Assembly (NCBI GenBank): GCA_003219415.1
Contig: QHOS01000029.1
Span: 1 to 43,966, forward strand
From: Verrucomicrobiota bacterium
GTDB lineage: Bacteria; Verrucomicrobiota; Verrucomicrobiia; Chthoniobacterales; UBA10450
Reading direction: 5' to 3'
DNA: 43,966 nucleotides
Shown: positions 7,556 to 15,738 of the stretch, one piece after another
Layout of the letters: each line of letters starts with the position of its first letter
Numbering within the stretch: position 1 is the first letter of the stretch
Made by a program: the position numbers and the translations under genes
Notes under the pieces: model-generated
Told to the model about the DNA's origin: nothing
The model's input: the letters and a program-made list of their open reading frames with translations, nothing else
Database searches by the model: none

Positions 7556-8524
7556 ATGGCTTTCTCACGTACAACAGCGCTGGAGTATTTGCGTCGCGCC
7601 CACGAACAGAATCGACTCGCGCATGCCTATTTGATTTCAGGGCCGCCAGGCAGTGGCAAGCAGCAGCTCGCCGCAGACCTGGCCAGTCTTGTGAATGGCA
7701 CCCCTGTCGGTGACGTTTTTTCCGCCAAGGCCCGTGAAATTTTTGTTGCCCGGCCGGAATCGAAATCGCGCCGAATTGTTATCGAGCAAATTCGTCGTCT
7801 TGAGCACGCGCTGCAAATGCGCGCAAGTAATTCGCGGCGCAAGGTGGCGATCATTTCCGATGCCGATCGGCTACAGCCGCAGGCTGCAAACGCGTTTCTC
7901 AAAACATTGGAGGAACCGCCCAAAGATTCTTTGCTGCTTCTGCTGAGTGCTTTGCCGGAAGCGCTACCGGAGACGATTCTTTCGCGGTGCATTGCGCTTC
8001 CCCTTGCAAGAGACGGCCAGCGACAGCCGAGCGACGAAGAAAAGAAGCTCGTGAAATTATTACAGGTGTCCCATGAACAAAGCTGGACCATTCAGTTTGC
8101 CTACCGACTGGCTCAGGAATTTCAGAGTTTGCTCCGCTCTGTTCGTGAAGAGGTTAAGCGCGAAACAGATGAAGCACTGAGGCAGGAACAAATACGTTAC
8201 AGGGATGCGACCGATGGCGCGTGGCTGGAGGAACGCGAACAATACTACAAAGCCCGTGCCGAAAGTCTTTACCTGCAACGGCGCGCAGAATTGATCGAGA
8301 CATTATTCGCCTGGTGGTCTGACGTTCTGCGCTCCAGTAACGGTGTGGCGCAACGTAGTCTTCCTGGTGCGGGAAAAGAAACCGCTGCATTGGCAGGCCG
8401 ATTCAGCACAGCCGAAATCTTGAAGCGCATCCGGTGTCTTGAAGAATTGCGCGATCACTTGAATCGCAATATCCACGAAGCGCTCGCAATCGAAGTCGCG
8501 TTCCTCACAATCTTCACCGCATGA
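7556..8524 (+). CDS. holB: DNA polymerase III delta-prime subunit
   Basis: Clamp-loader subunit that helps load the beta sliding clamp on primed DNA. The N-terminal AAA+ module has HAYLISGPPGSGK (P-loop), IEQIRRLEHALQ, IISDADRLQPQAANAFLKTLEEPP and a sensor 1-like ILSRC. This is the usual delta-prime signature. The canonical zinc-binding Cys cluster of DnaX/delta-prime is not apparent. The C-terminal third is divergent and helical. The ATG at 7556 is preferred over the in-frame TTG at 7547, giving 322 residues. It sits downstream of tmk, its common neighbour. Confidence 0.88.
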   Translation: MAFSRTTALEYLRRAHEQNRLAHAYLISGPPGSGKQQLAADLASLVNGTPVGDVFSAKAREIFVARPESKSRRIVIEQIRRLEHALQMRASNSRRKVAIISDADRLQPQAANAFLKTLEEPPKDSLLLLLSALPEALPETILSRCIALPLARDGQRQPSDEEKKLVKLLQVSHEQSWTIQFAYRLAQEFQSLLRSVREEVKRETDEALRQEQIRYRDATDGAWLEEREQYYKARAESLYLQRRAELIETLFAWWSDVLRSSNGVAQRSLPGAGKETAALAGRFSTAEILKRIRCLEELRDHLNRNIHEALAIEVAFLTIFTA

Positions 8525-8651
8525 CACTCTAGCCGGGGTCGCTGACGCCAGTATACCTACGGATTGGCAATTGCTCTGGCTGGGTGGTGGTGGAACCAAT
8601 CTAACTCGCAAGGTTGACAAAAAGCCGCCCAATCATATCCAGTATCCACAT

Positions 8652-9305
8652 ATGCGACATATCTCCCGATTACTCTTGCTGTGTGCTGGCGGTTCGCTTC
8701 TGCTGCTGACTGGTTGTCAAACAGGGCGCGTAGCAGGCGGCCCCTATCACGTAACCGCATATCGTCCGAACAATCCCTCCGCCGTGCGAGTGCTCGTTTC
8801 GCTTTCAAAAGAAAACATTTATGTCATGGAGGGCGACCGTTGCCTGATGGCCGTGGCATGTTCGGTTGGGACTGCCGCGAAACCGACGCCGAAAGGAAAT
8901 TTCAAGGTCTACTCCAAACAGGAGCACAAACGTTCGGGATCGTACGGCTTTAGCGTGCAAGGCGATCGCATAATTCCTTCAACTGGCGGAGGAGGAGGCC
9001 GGTATGTCGGATACCCGATGGGTTATTGGTGCGAATTCGCTCCTGCCTACGGCTTTCACCAGGGCTTTGTGCATCCGACTCCCCGCACACACGGTTGCAT
9101 TCGACTGCACGGCGAAGCAGCGCCGAAATTTTTCGCGCTCGTAAGAGTCGGGACCCCGGTGAACATCGCCACTACGCAACCAGAGGACGCGACTCTTGCA
9201 TCGAAAGTGCAGCGTGTGGATGATTCGAGAACGCCTGATCCCGATCCGCGGATAATGGTCAGCGACGGCGCGTTCGAAAAACCGAGCGGACCATTGCTTC
9301 AATAG
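8652..9305 (+). CDS. Lipoprotein L,D-transpeptidase (YkuD domain)
   Basis: Predicted envelope enzyme that makes 3-3 peptidoglycan cross-links or attaches proteins to peptidoglycan. The ATG at 8652 begins a lipoprotein signal peptide with lipobox LLTGC. The YkuD fold spans about residues 50-185. The catalytic motif HGCIRLHG contains Cys149 and His147, with the expected upstream His at GFVHPTPRTHGC. A Gly-rich insert (STGGGGGRY) lies before the active site. The protein has 217 residues, normal for single-domain members. A GC-rich hairpin (9314-9326) follows the stop. Confidence 0.9.
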   Translation: MRHISRLLLLCAGGSLLLLTGCQTGRVAGGPYHVTAYRPNNPSAVRVLVSLSKENIYVMEGDRCLMAVACSVGTAAKPTPKGNFKVYSKQEHKRSGSYGFSVQGDRIIPSTGGGGGRYVGYPMGYWCEFAPAYGFHQGFVHPTPRTHGCIRLHGEAAPKFFALVRVGTPVNIATTQPEDATLASKVQRVDDSRTPDPDPRIMVSDGAFEKPSGPLLQ

Positions 9306-9313
9306 CAGGTTGC

Positions 9314-9326
9314 GGGGCGTTGCCCC
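9314..9326 (+). terminator. Possible hairpin terminator after the L,D-transpeptidase
   Basis: GGGGC-GTT-GCCCC forms a 5 bp GC stem with a 3-base loop, 8 bases after the stop codon. The downstream GGGCCGTTTACC has only a short T-run, so termination is uncertain. Confidence 0.3.
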
Positions 9327-9339
9327 GGGCCGTTTACCG

Positions 9340-9433
9340 TGTCATGTTGAGCGAAGCGAAACGTCTCTGGCTCCTGTTTCGACGCCCCTCGGACAAAACT
9401 GATCCGAGATCCTTCGCTGCGCTCAGAATGACA
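9340..9433. repeat. MITE-like TGTCA...TGACA palindromic repeat, copy A
   Basis: Imperfect palindrome of 94 bp between the L,D-transpeptidase and ispH. The left arm reads TGTCATGTTGAGCGAAGCGA. The right arm, read on the minus strand, starts TGTCATTCTGAGCGCAGCGA. One of five copies in the window (see 10700, 22216, 24316, 42304). Confidence 0.85.
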
Positions 9434-9441
9434 ACAATTGT

Positions 9442-10680
9442 ATGAGCACGAACCTGATTTCCAGCGGCACAACAGCGCGGGAGAAAGTAAACCTCCGCAC
9501 ACCGGACGTGATGGCTGCCGTGCAGCAACAGGTGGAATCGCACTACCGCAGCGACATCGTGGAAAAAGTTCGCCGGGCGGGTGGGATCATCTCAGTGGGC
9601 GATACTACAGTGCGTCTGGCAAAACAGTTTGGTTTTTGCTACGGGGTGGAGCGCGCAATCGATCTGGCGTACGCAGCCCGCAAGGTCTTTAAGGATCGTC
9701 GTCTTTTTATCGTCGGGGAAATCATTCACAATCCGGAGGTCAATCATCAAATCGCGTCGTTAGGCATTAAGAACTTGACCGGCAAAAACAAGGAGGCCGA
9801 CATTTCCGATCTCGGTCCCGATGACGTTGTTATTGTCCCGGCGTTTGGAACCGAATTATCGATTCAACAACAGATCAAGGATCGCGGCTGCCAGATTGTC
9901 GACACCACGTGCGGAGACGTGATGAGCGTCTGGAAGCGAGTGCGCAAGTACGCGAGCGAATCGGCCACTTCTATCATTCACGGGAAGGCTGAACACGAAG
10001 AAACAAAGGCCACCAGCTCGCGCGCTCTCGGTAACGGCAGCGGGCATTACCTGGTCGTTCTGACACTCGCGGACACCGATTACGTTTGCGATTACATCCG
10101 GAACGGTGGTGACAAACAGGCGTTCCTCGAGAAGTTCAAAGGGGCCTATCCACCGGGGTTCGATCCCGACGTGCATTTGCAAACCGTTGGCGTGGCAAAT
10201 CAAACCACCATGCTGCGTGGGGAAACCGAAGAAGTGCAGCGGCGCGTTCGACGGGCGATTGTCGATCGAGACGGGCCCGACCTCGCCGAGCAAAATTTTC
10301 GGTTTTTCGACACGATCTGCGGCGCAACGCAGGAGCGACAGGATGCGTTGCGCGAATTGCTCGATGTGCCAATGGACCTGCTGCTGGTCGTAGGTGGTTA
10401 TAATAGTTCGAACACATCTCATCTGGCCGAGATGGGCGAAGAAAAATTGCCGACCTATTTCGTGCTCAACGCTTCGCGACTGGTTTCCGCTACGGAGATC
10501 AAGCACTACAACTTGCACGAAAAGCGCGAAGTGGTTTCGCATTTCTGGCTGCCGAATGGACCCGCCGTCATCGGCATCACTGCGGGCGCATCGTGTCCGA
10601 ACAATCTGATCGAAGAGACATTGATCCGCCTTTTTGAATTGCGCGGTATCTCGCGCCACGAGCTCGAGCTGGCCGCGTAA
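9442..10680 (+). CDS. ispH: 4-Hydroxy-3-methylbut-2-enyl diphosphate reductase
   Basis: Last enzyme of the MEP pathway: reduces HMBPP to IPP and DMAPP with a [4Fe-4S] cluster. Three conserved Cys ligands are visible: Cys66 (FGFCYGVERA), Cys157 (DTTCGDVMS) and Cys293 (FDTICGATQERQ). Catalytic-region motifs HGKAEHEE and GGYNSSNTSHLAE are also present. At 412 residues it is about 100 longer than E. coli IspH, with an N-terminal extension of about 55 residues and enlarged loops. This is the long form I recall from Verrucomicrobia, Bacteroidetes-like and plant/cyanobacterial lineages. The ATG at 9442 lies just after repeat copy A. It would supply isoprenoids for, among others, hopanoids (see HpnR). 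Confidence 0.95.
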   Translation: MSTNLISSGTTAREKVNLRTPDVMAAVQQQVESHYRSDIVEKVRRAGGIISVGDTTVRLAKQFGFCYGVERAIDLAYAARKVFKDRRLFIVGEIIHNPEVNHQIASLGIKNLTGKNKEADISDLGPDDVVIVPAFGTELSIQQQIKDRGCQIVDTTCGDVMSVWKRVRKYASESATSIIHGKAEHEETKATSSRALGNGSGHYLVVLTLADTDYVCDYIRNGGDKQAFLEKFKGAYPPGFDPDVHLQTVGVANQTTMLRGETEEVQRRVRRAIVDRDGPDLAEQNFRFFDTICGATQERQDALRELLDVPMDLLLVVGGYNSSNTSHLAEMGEEKLPTYFVLNASRLVSATEIKHYNLHEKREVVSHFWLPNGPAVIGITAGASCPNNLIEETLIRLFELRGISRHELELAA

Positions 10681-10699
10681 CGACGACGACAGCCCCGTC

Positions 10700-10793
10700 T
10701 GTCATCCCGAGCGAATCGAGGGATCTCAAACTATGTCCTCGCTGCCAAGGTCGGGTTAAGAACAGAGATGTCTCGACTTCGCTCCACATGACA
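10700..10793. repeat. MITE-like TGTCA...TGACA palindromic repeat, copy B
   Basis: Imperfect palindrome of 94 bp between ispH and ku. The left arm is TGTCATCCCGAGCGAATCGA. The right arm, on the minus strand, is TGTCATGTGGAGCGAAGTCG. It begins 19 bases after the ispH stop. Confidence 0.8.
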
Positions 10794-10837
10794 AAAGCTG
10801 GGCGCGCGGTTCCTGCCCGCCACACGAATAGGTTTGT

Positions 10838-11680
10838 ATGGCGCGCGCAATCTGGAAAGGCAGCATCAGTTTCGGTCTGGTTAACATTCCGATCGCCCTG
10901 TATCCCGCCACGCGACGTGAGGAACTCAAGTTTCGTTTGCTGCGCAAGAGCGATTTGAGTCCGGTAAACTACAAGCGTGTCGCTGAAAAGGACGGCAAGG
11001 AGGTTTCCTGGGACCAAATCGTAAAGGGGTATGAGTATGAGAAGGGAAAATACGTCGTGCTCAAGGACGAGGATTTTGAGCGCGTTGATCTGGAGGCCAC
11101 ACAGACAGTGGACATTCAAGACTTCGTCGATCAGGAAGAGATCGATCCGATGTTTTTTTATAAGCCCTACTATTTGGAACCTCAGAAAGGCGGCGATAAA
11201 GCGTACACGCTTCTGCGCGATGCGTTAAAGGATAGCAACAAGGTCGGGATCGCCAAGGTGGTGATTAAGACGCGCCAATATCTCGCCGGGGTAAAACCGG
11301 AAGATGGCACGCTCGTTCTCGAGCTGATGCATTTCGCCGATGAACTTGCGGACCCGGAAAAGCTCCATGTCCCGAAAAAAACCGAGGTCGGCAAACGCGA
11401 GATGAACATGGCCAAATCGCTCATCGATAGCATGAGCTCAAAATGGAACCCGGAAAAGTACAAGGACGACTACCGGGAAGCGCTAATGGAAGTGATCGAG
11501 GAAAAAGTGGAAGCCGGCGGGAAAGAAATCGAAGAGAAACCGAAGAAAGCCCCCAAGCCGACGAAAGTAATCGATCTGGTTTCCGTATTGCAGAAGAGCT
11601 TGGAGCAAACCGGCGGAAAGAAAAAGGCGACTGGCAAATCGGGCAGGAAACAGAAGCAACCTGCAAAGAAAGCAGCGTGA
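10838..11680 (+). CDS. ku: Ku protein (non-homologous end joining)
   Basis: Forms a homodimeric ring on double-strand DNA ends and recruits LigD in bacterial NHEJ. It starts with the very typical MARAIWKGSISFGLVNIPI and continues with GYEYEKGKYVVL, EIDPMFFYKPYYLEP and LRDALKDSNKVGIAKVVI, which cover the Ku bridge core. KSLIDSMSSKWNPEKYKDDY marks the end of the core. The last 45 residues are Lys-rich, as in the DNA-binding tails of other bacterial Ku proteins. 280 residues is normal. No ligD is present in the window, so the partner must be elsewhere. Confidence 0.96.
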   Translation: MARAIWKGSISFGLVNIPIALYPATRREELKFRLLRKSDLSPVNYKRVAEKDGKEVSWDQIVKGYEYEKGKYVVLKDEDFERVDLEATQTVDIQDFVDQEEIDPMFFYKPYYLEPQKGGDKAYTLLRDALKDSNKVGIAKVVIKTRQYLAGVKPEDGTLVLELMHFADELADPEKLHVPKKTEVGKREMNMAKSLIDSMSSKWNPEKYKDDYREALMEVIEEKVEAGGKEIEEKPKKAPKPTKVIDLVSVLQKSLEQTGGKKKATGKSGRKQKQPAKKAA

Positions 11681-11846
11681 GGTGGATCGGCTTCTCAGAA
11701 GACGATGGCGAAGAAAATCGCCGAAGGCGCGAATATGAGGCGGCGAAGCCGCATTGTTTAGCCAACATGTTAAGGACAACGCGTTTCATCGTTGATATCG
11801 TAACGGGCTTGACATAGCAGCTCCGCCTCGTTCAGCGTGAACGGCT

Positions 11847-12287
11847 ATGAATTCTCTTAATCGATTTGCGGATCCCGTTTACTGTATTATGCGACTGATA
11901 GTCGGTCTTATGTTCGCATGTCACGGTGGTCAGAAGATGCTGGGCTTTCCTGGCGGCGGGCATGGTGGCGCCCAAGGACTAATGCTGATCGGTGGAATCA
12001 TCGAGCTCGTTGGCGGGTTAATGATTGCGTTTGGGTTTCTCACGCGCCTCGCCGCGTTCGTCTCTGCAGGTGAAATGGCGGTTGCCTACTTCATGGTACA
12101 CGCTGCGGGTAAAGCGATCGGTCATGCGCCAACTCCGACGGAGCAATTTTTTCCAATTCTAAACAAAGGCGAACTGGCCGTGGTTCTCTGCTGGCTGTTT
12201 TTATTCATGCTCTTTTATGGACCGGGACGCTGGAGCATCGACTCGGTTCTCTTCAAAGGTAAAGCTACTGCCTCGCCTGCGGCTTAA
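11847..12287 (+). CDS. DoxX family membrane protein
   Basis: The 146-residue protein has four predicted membrane helices. DoxX-like motifs are CIMRLIVGLMFACHGGQKML in the first helix, GLMLIGGIIELVGGLMIAFG in the second and AAFVSAGEMAVAYFMVHAA in the third. The family acts in the inner membrane, often with redox or oxidative-stress genes. The gene is followed after 40 bases by a secreted dienelactone hydrolase on the same strand, so the two may be co-transcribed. The exact function is not known. Confidence 0.88.
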   Translation: MNSLNRFADPVYCIMRLIVGLMFACHGGQKMLGFPGGGHGGAQGLMLIGGIIELVGGLMIAFGFLTRLAAFVSAGEMAVAYFMVHAAGKAIGHAPTPTEQFFPILNKGELAVVLCWLFLFMLFYGPGRWSIDSVLFKGKATASPAA

Positions 12288-12327
12288 GTGGAGATCGCCA
12301 CCTCTAAGGCGAAAAGATGAATGCGTT

Positions 12328-13152
12328 ATGAAACAAAAATTTCTCCTGGCGCGTTTCTTTGTTGGAACGTTGTTTGCTTCGCTTATGTGCGACTCGGCCT
12401 GTAACGCAAGGGCGGAGGAAGTGAAAGATTTTGGTCGGGAACAGTTGAACAACTCACCGCGACACGGCGAATGGGTCGATATCAAATCGGGCGAGCGAAC
12501 GATCAAGGCGTTTGTTGTTTATCCAGAGCGCAAGGACAAGTCGCCTGTCGTGCTTGTTGTTCACGAAATCTTTGGCGTAACCGATTGGGTCCGCAGTTTG
12601 TGCGACGAGCTTGCCGAGGCTGGCGTGATTGCAATCGTGCCTGATTTGCTCAGCGGCCAAAAATTCGAGGACGTAGATGGCGCGCGCAAAGCGATATCTG
12701 CACTGTCGAAAGAACAGGTGAAAGCGGATCTGGATGCAACGGCTGATTATGCCCTAACGAAGATTCCGTCGTGCAATGGCACACTGGCAATCTGCGGATT
12801 CTGCTGGGGCGGGGGAGTGGCGTTTGCGTACGCCAATGAAAACCCAAAACTAAAAGCCGCCTATTCTTTTTACGGCACCCCGCCCGATGAACCTTCCAAA
12901 GTCGCGAATATCGCGGGTCCCGTTTACGGCTTTTACGGCGAGAACGACGAGCGCGTGAACGCAACCATTCCCAAGGGCGAAGAGCTAATGAAAGCCGCCG
13001 GCAAGAAATATGAGCCCGTGATCTACAAAGGCGCCGGCCACGGTTTCATGCGACTAGGTGAGCCGTCCAATCCAGCAGTTCGCGAAGCTGATAAAAAAGC
13101 GCGCGACGAAGCCTGGGCGCGTTGGAAAACGCTGCTGAAACAGCTGCCATAA
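12328..13152 (+). CDS. Secreted dienelactone hydrolase family protein
   Basis: Alpha/beta hydrolase of the dienelactone hydrolase (CMBL) type, 274 residues. A signal peptide (residues 1 to about 29, ending ACNARA) directs it to the periplasm. The nucleophile elbow GFCWGG gives a Cys nucleophile at about residue 159, typical for DLH. The acid and base of the triad are in YGENDERV and GAGHGFMR. The start is the ATG at 12328. An open frame extends upstream but lacks family similarity. The natural substrate cannot be told from sequence. Confidence 0.9.
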   Translation: MKQKFLLARFFVGTLFASLMCDSACNARAEEVKDFGREQLNNSPRHGEWVDIKSGERTIKAFVVYPERKDKSPVVLVVHEIFGVTDWVRSLCDELAEAGVIAIVPDLLSGQKFEDVDGARKAISALSKEQVKADLDATADYALTKIPSCNGTLAICGFCWGGGVAFAYANENPKLKAAYSFYGTPPDEPSKVANIAGPVYGFYGENDERVNATIPKGEELMKAAGKKYEPVIYKGAGHGFMRLGEPSNPAVREADKKARDEAWARWKTLLKQLP

Positions 13153-13266
13153 GTCGATGGTAGGATTCTCCGCGGGCTATCGCTAGAAATTCGTCAGACG
13201 TGTGCCGACAAAATTTGTGGCGGGCCGCGATCCTCGTCACGTTCGCGGCTACACTGGTTCCGTGCT

Positions 13267-15729
13267 ATGAAAATCCTTAAGTTTGGTGGTTCTTCGCTTG
13301 CCACAAGCGATTGCATCAGGGGTGTCTCCAGGATCGTTCTTCAGGAAGCGCGGCGGGGACCGCTCATCGTAGTGCTTTCCGCTTTTCAGGGCGTGACCAA
13401 CCAGCTTCTCGATTGTGCGCGGCTGGCGGAAAAGAATGATCGACGCTACGACGCGGCGTGGAAAAAAATCGCCGGCCGCCACCGCTCGGCGGTCGACAGT
13501 CTGGTCGGTCGACGTCGAGGTATCCGAATCCGTGCGCAAGTCGATACGCTTCTCGGCGATTTGCATGACGCGCTTCACGGCGTCCAGCTCTTAGGTCACA
13601 GTCCACCACGTGCGCTCGATCTAATCGTGAGTTTCGGCGAACGGCTGTGCGCGCTAATCGTGGCGGCACATCTTGCGCGGGTTCATCCCGCCCGGTTTGT
13701 TGACGCGCGACAACTCGTAGTCACGGACAACCAGTTCACGAACGCGAACGTGATCTTTAGCAAAACGAATCGCGCGGTGCGACGATACTTTACAGACCTG
13801 TTCGAACTTCGCCGCCGCCGGCCAATACCTGTCGTGACCGGATTTATTGGATCGACGAGCGACGGCCAAACTACAACAATCGGGCGCAATGGATCCGATT
13901 ACACGGCCGCCATTCTAGGCGCCGCCCTTGGCGCCTCCGTGATTGAGATCTGGACGGATGTCGACGGCGTCTTGAGCGCCGATCCGAAGGCGGTCGCCCC
14001 TGCGTTTGTTTTGCCGCGGATCACATACGAAGAAGCGATGGAGCTGTCGTATTTCGGCGCGAAGGTGCTTCACCCCGCCGCGATTGCTCCGGCCGTGGCC
14101 AGGCGAATTCCGCTTCTGATCAAGAATACGTTCCATCCAGAGGCGCCGGGTACGCTCATTTCAGGTGATCGCAGCGATGGCGATCAACTTGCGAAGGGGA
14201 TCAGCTCAATTGCGGGACTGACGCTCCTCACCATTCGGGGCCTGAGCATGGTTGGAGTTCCCGGAATCGCCGAGCGATTATTTCGTGCGCTGGCATCTCG
14301 CGGCGTCAACGTCATCCTCATCTCCCAAGCCTCATCCGAGCACACGATTTGTTTCGCCGTCCGCGAGGCCGACACCGCTTTGGCGATTGCGGCCGTGCGT
14401 CACGAATTTCGCTTCGAATTCCAGAACCATTTGACATCGCTCGATGAAAAACCAAATCAAGCGATCGTCGCGGTCGTCGGCGATGAGATGAAAGGGCACC
14501 CCGGTGTCTCTGGCAAAGTGTTCGGAGCGCTTGGCCGGCATAACATTAATATCAGCGCAATTGCCCAGGGCGCGTCAGAGCGCAACATCTCTTGCGTAAT
14601 CGACGTGGCGCAGCAAGCGCGTGCGCTGAATATCATCCATCAGGCGTTCTTCGAAGTCCGCAAACGCCTCGCGCTTGTCGTGATCGGCGTCGGAAATATT
14701 GGTAGAACGCTACTGCGACAACTGCACGAGCAGCGCGCGTATCTGCTTGCCCATGGATTCGATGTCACGGTGGTCGGCGTGGCCAATAGCAAGTGGTTTG
14801 CGCTCGACGGTAGCGGCATCAATCTCGCACGCTGGCGCGAGAGATTATCCGTTTCGCGAAGACGGATGGATCCCCAGGTCCTGGCAAGGGAAATCGCAAA
14901 ACTCGAGTTGACCGACGCAGCGGTAGTTGATTGCACTGCCGCCGATTCAATCGTGAAGGCGTATCCCGATTTTGTCAGAGCGAATCTGCACATCATCACG
15001 CCGAACAAGCGCGCGAACGTGTTGCCGTGGCGACAATACGCGGCCCTCATGGAGCTTTTACGAAAGCGGCAGAAGTACTTTCTGGATGAAGCCAACGTTG
15101 GCGCGGGACTGCCTATCATGTCGACGTTGCGCGATCTGATCGCCAGCGGAGACGTGATCAGGAAGGTGGAAGGCATTTTCTCGGGCACGCTGAGCTATCT
15201 GTTCAATAGTTTTGATGGGAGCATGCTATTTAGCGCTCTCGTGCGAAAAGCTTATCAGGCGGGGCTGACTGAGCCGGATCCGCGCGATGATCTCTCCGGT
15301 CAGGACGTGGCCAGAAAGTTGCTTATTCTCGCGCGTCAAAGCGGATTGAAATTGGAAATCGCGGACGTCCATGTTGAGAGCCTGGTTCCTCGAAGTTTGG
15401 CGCTGAGGCCATTTTCGCACCGATTTTTCAGCTCATTAGCTAAGCACGATTGCGAAATGGCAGAACGATTGAAACGCGCGCAATCGCGCGGCGCAGTGCT
15501 GCGATACGTCGGCACGCTCGAAGGCGGTCGCGCGCGCGCCGGAATCAGAGAGTTCCCGCATGGTCATCCAATCGCTGCTACCAAGGGCAGCGACAACATT
15601 ATCGCATTTACGACAAAGCGTTATTCGCGTACCCCCCTCGTTGTTCAGGGCCCGGGGGCCGGCGCGGATGTTACGGCGATGGGCGTTTTCTCCGATATCC
15701 TCAAGTTGCTCAATTACCTGCCGCACTAG
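13267..15729 (+). CDS. thrA: Bifunctional aspartokinase / homoserine dehydrogenase
   Basis: Catalyses the first and third steps from aspartate toward threonine and methionine. Residues of about 1-300 are the kinase, with KFGGSS at residues 5-10 and the aspartokinase core GRNGSDYTAAILGAAL. Tandem ACT regulatory domains follow (about 310-460; GVPGIAERLFRAL and GVSGKVFGALGRHNINI). Homoserine dehydrogenase begins near 465 with the NAD(P) loop VIGVGNIGRTLL. It continues with DEANVGAGLPI (near residue 611) and the SGTLSYLFN motif. At 820 residues it has the length I recall for E. coli ThrA. The ACT repeats imply allosteric control by threonine. It ends 9 bases from the convergent S46 peptidase. Confidence 0.95.
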   Translation: MKILKFGGSSLATSDCIRGVSRIVLQEARRGPLIVVLSAFQGVTNQLLDCARLAEKNDRRYDAAWKKIAGRHRSAVDSLVGRRRGIRIRAQVDTLLGDLHDALHGVQLLGHSPPRALDLIVSFGERLCALIVAAHLARVHPARFVDARQLVVTDNQFTNANVIFSKTNRAVRRYFTDLFELRRRRPIPVVTGFIGSTSDGQTTTIGRNGSDYTAAILGAALGASVIEIWTDVDGVLSADPKAVAPAFVLPRITYEEAMELSYFGAKVLHPAAIAPAVARRIPLLIKNTFHPEAPGTLISGDRSDGDQLAKGISSIAGLTLLTIRGLSMVGVPGIAERLFRALASRGVNVILISQASSEHTICFAVREADTALAIAAVRHEFRFEFQNHLTSLDEKPNQAIVAVVGDEMKGHPGVSGKVFGALGRHNINISAIAQGASERNISCVIDVAQQARALNIIHQAFFEVRKRLALVVIGVGNIGRTLLRQLHEQRAYLLAHGFDVTVVGVANSKWFALDGSGINLARWRERLSVSRRRMDPQVLAREIAKLELTDAAVVDCTAADSIVKAYPDFVRANLHIITPNKRANVLPWRQYAALMELLRKRQKYFLDEANVGAGLPIMSTLRDLIASGDVIRKVEGIFSGTLSYLFNSFDGSMLFSALVRKAYQAGLTEPDPRDDLSGQDVARKLLILARQSGLKLEIADVHVESLVPRSLALRPFSHRFFSSLAKHDCEMAERLKRAQSRGAVLRYVGTLEGGRARAGIREFPHGHPIAATKGSDNIIAFTTKRYSRTPLVVQGPGAGADVTAMGVFSDILKLLNYLPH

Positions 15730-15738
15730 GATTCGGAA

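Noticed and set aside
9856-10659. 267-residue open frame on the minus strand inside ispH
   Set aside because: It lies fully within ispH, which has clear family motifs; long antisense frames are common at this base composition.
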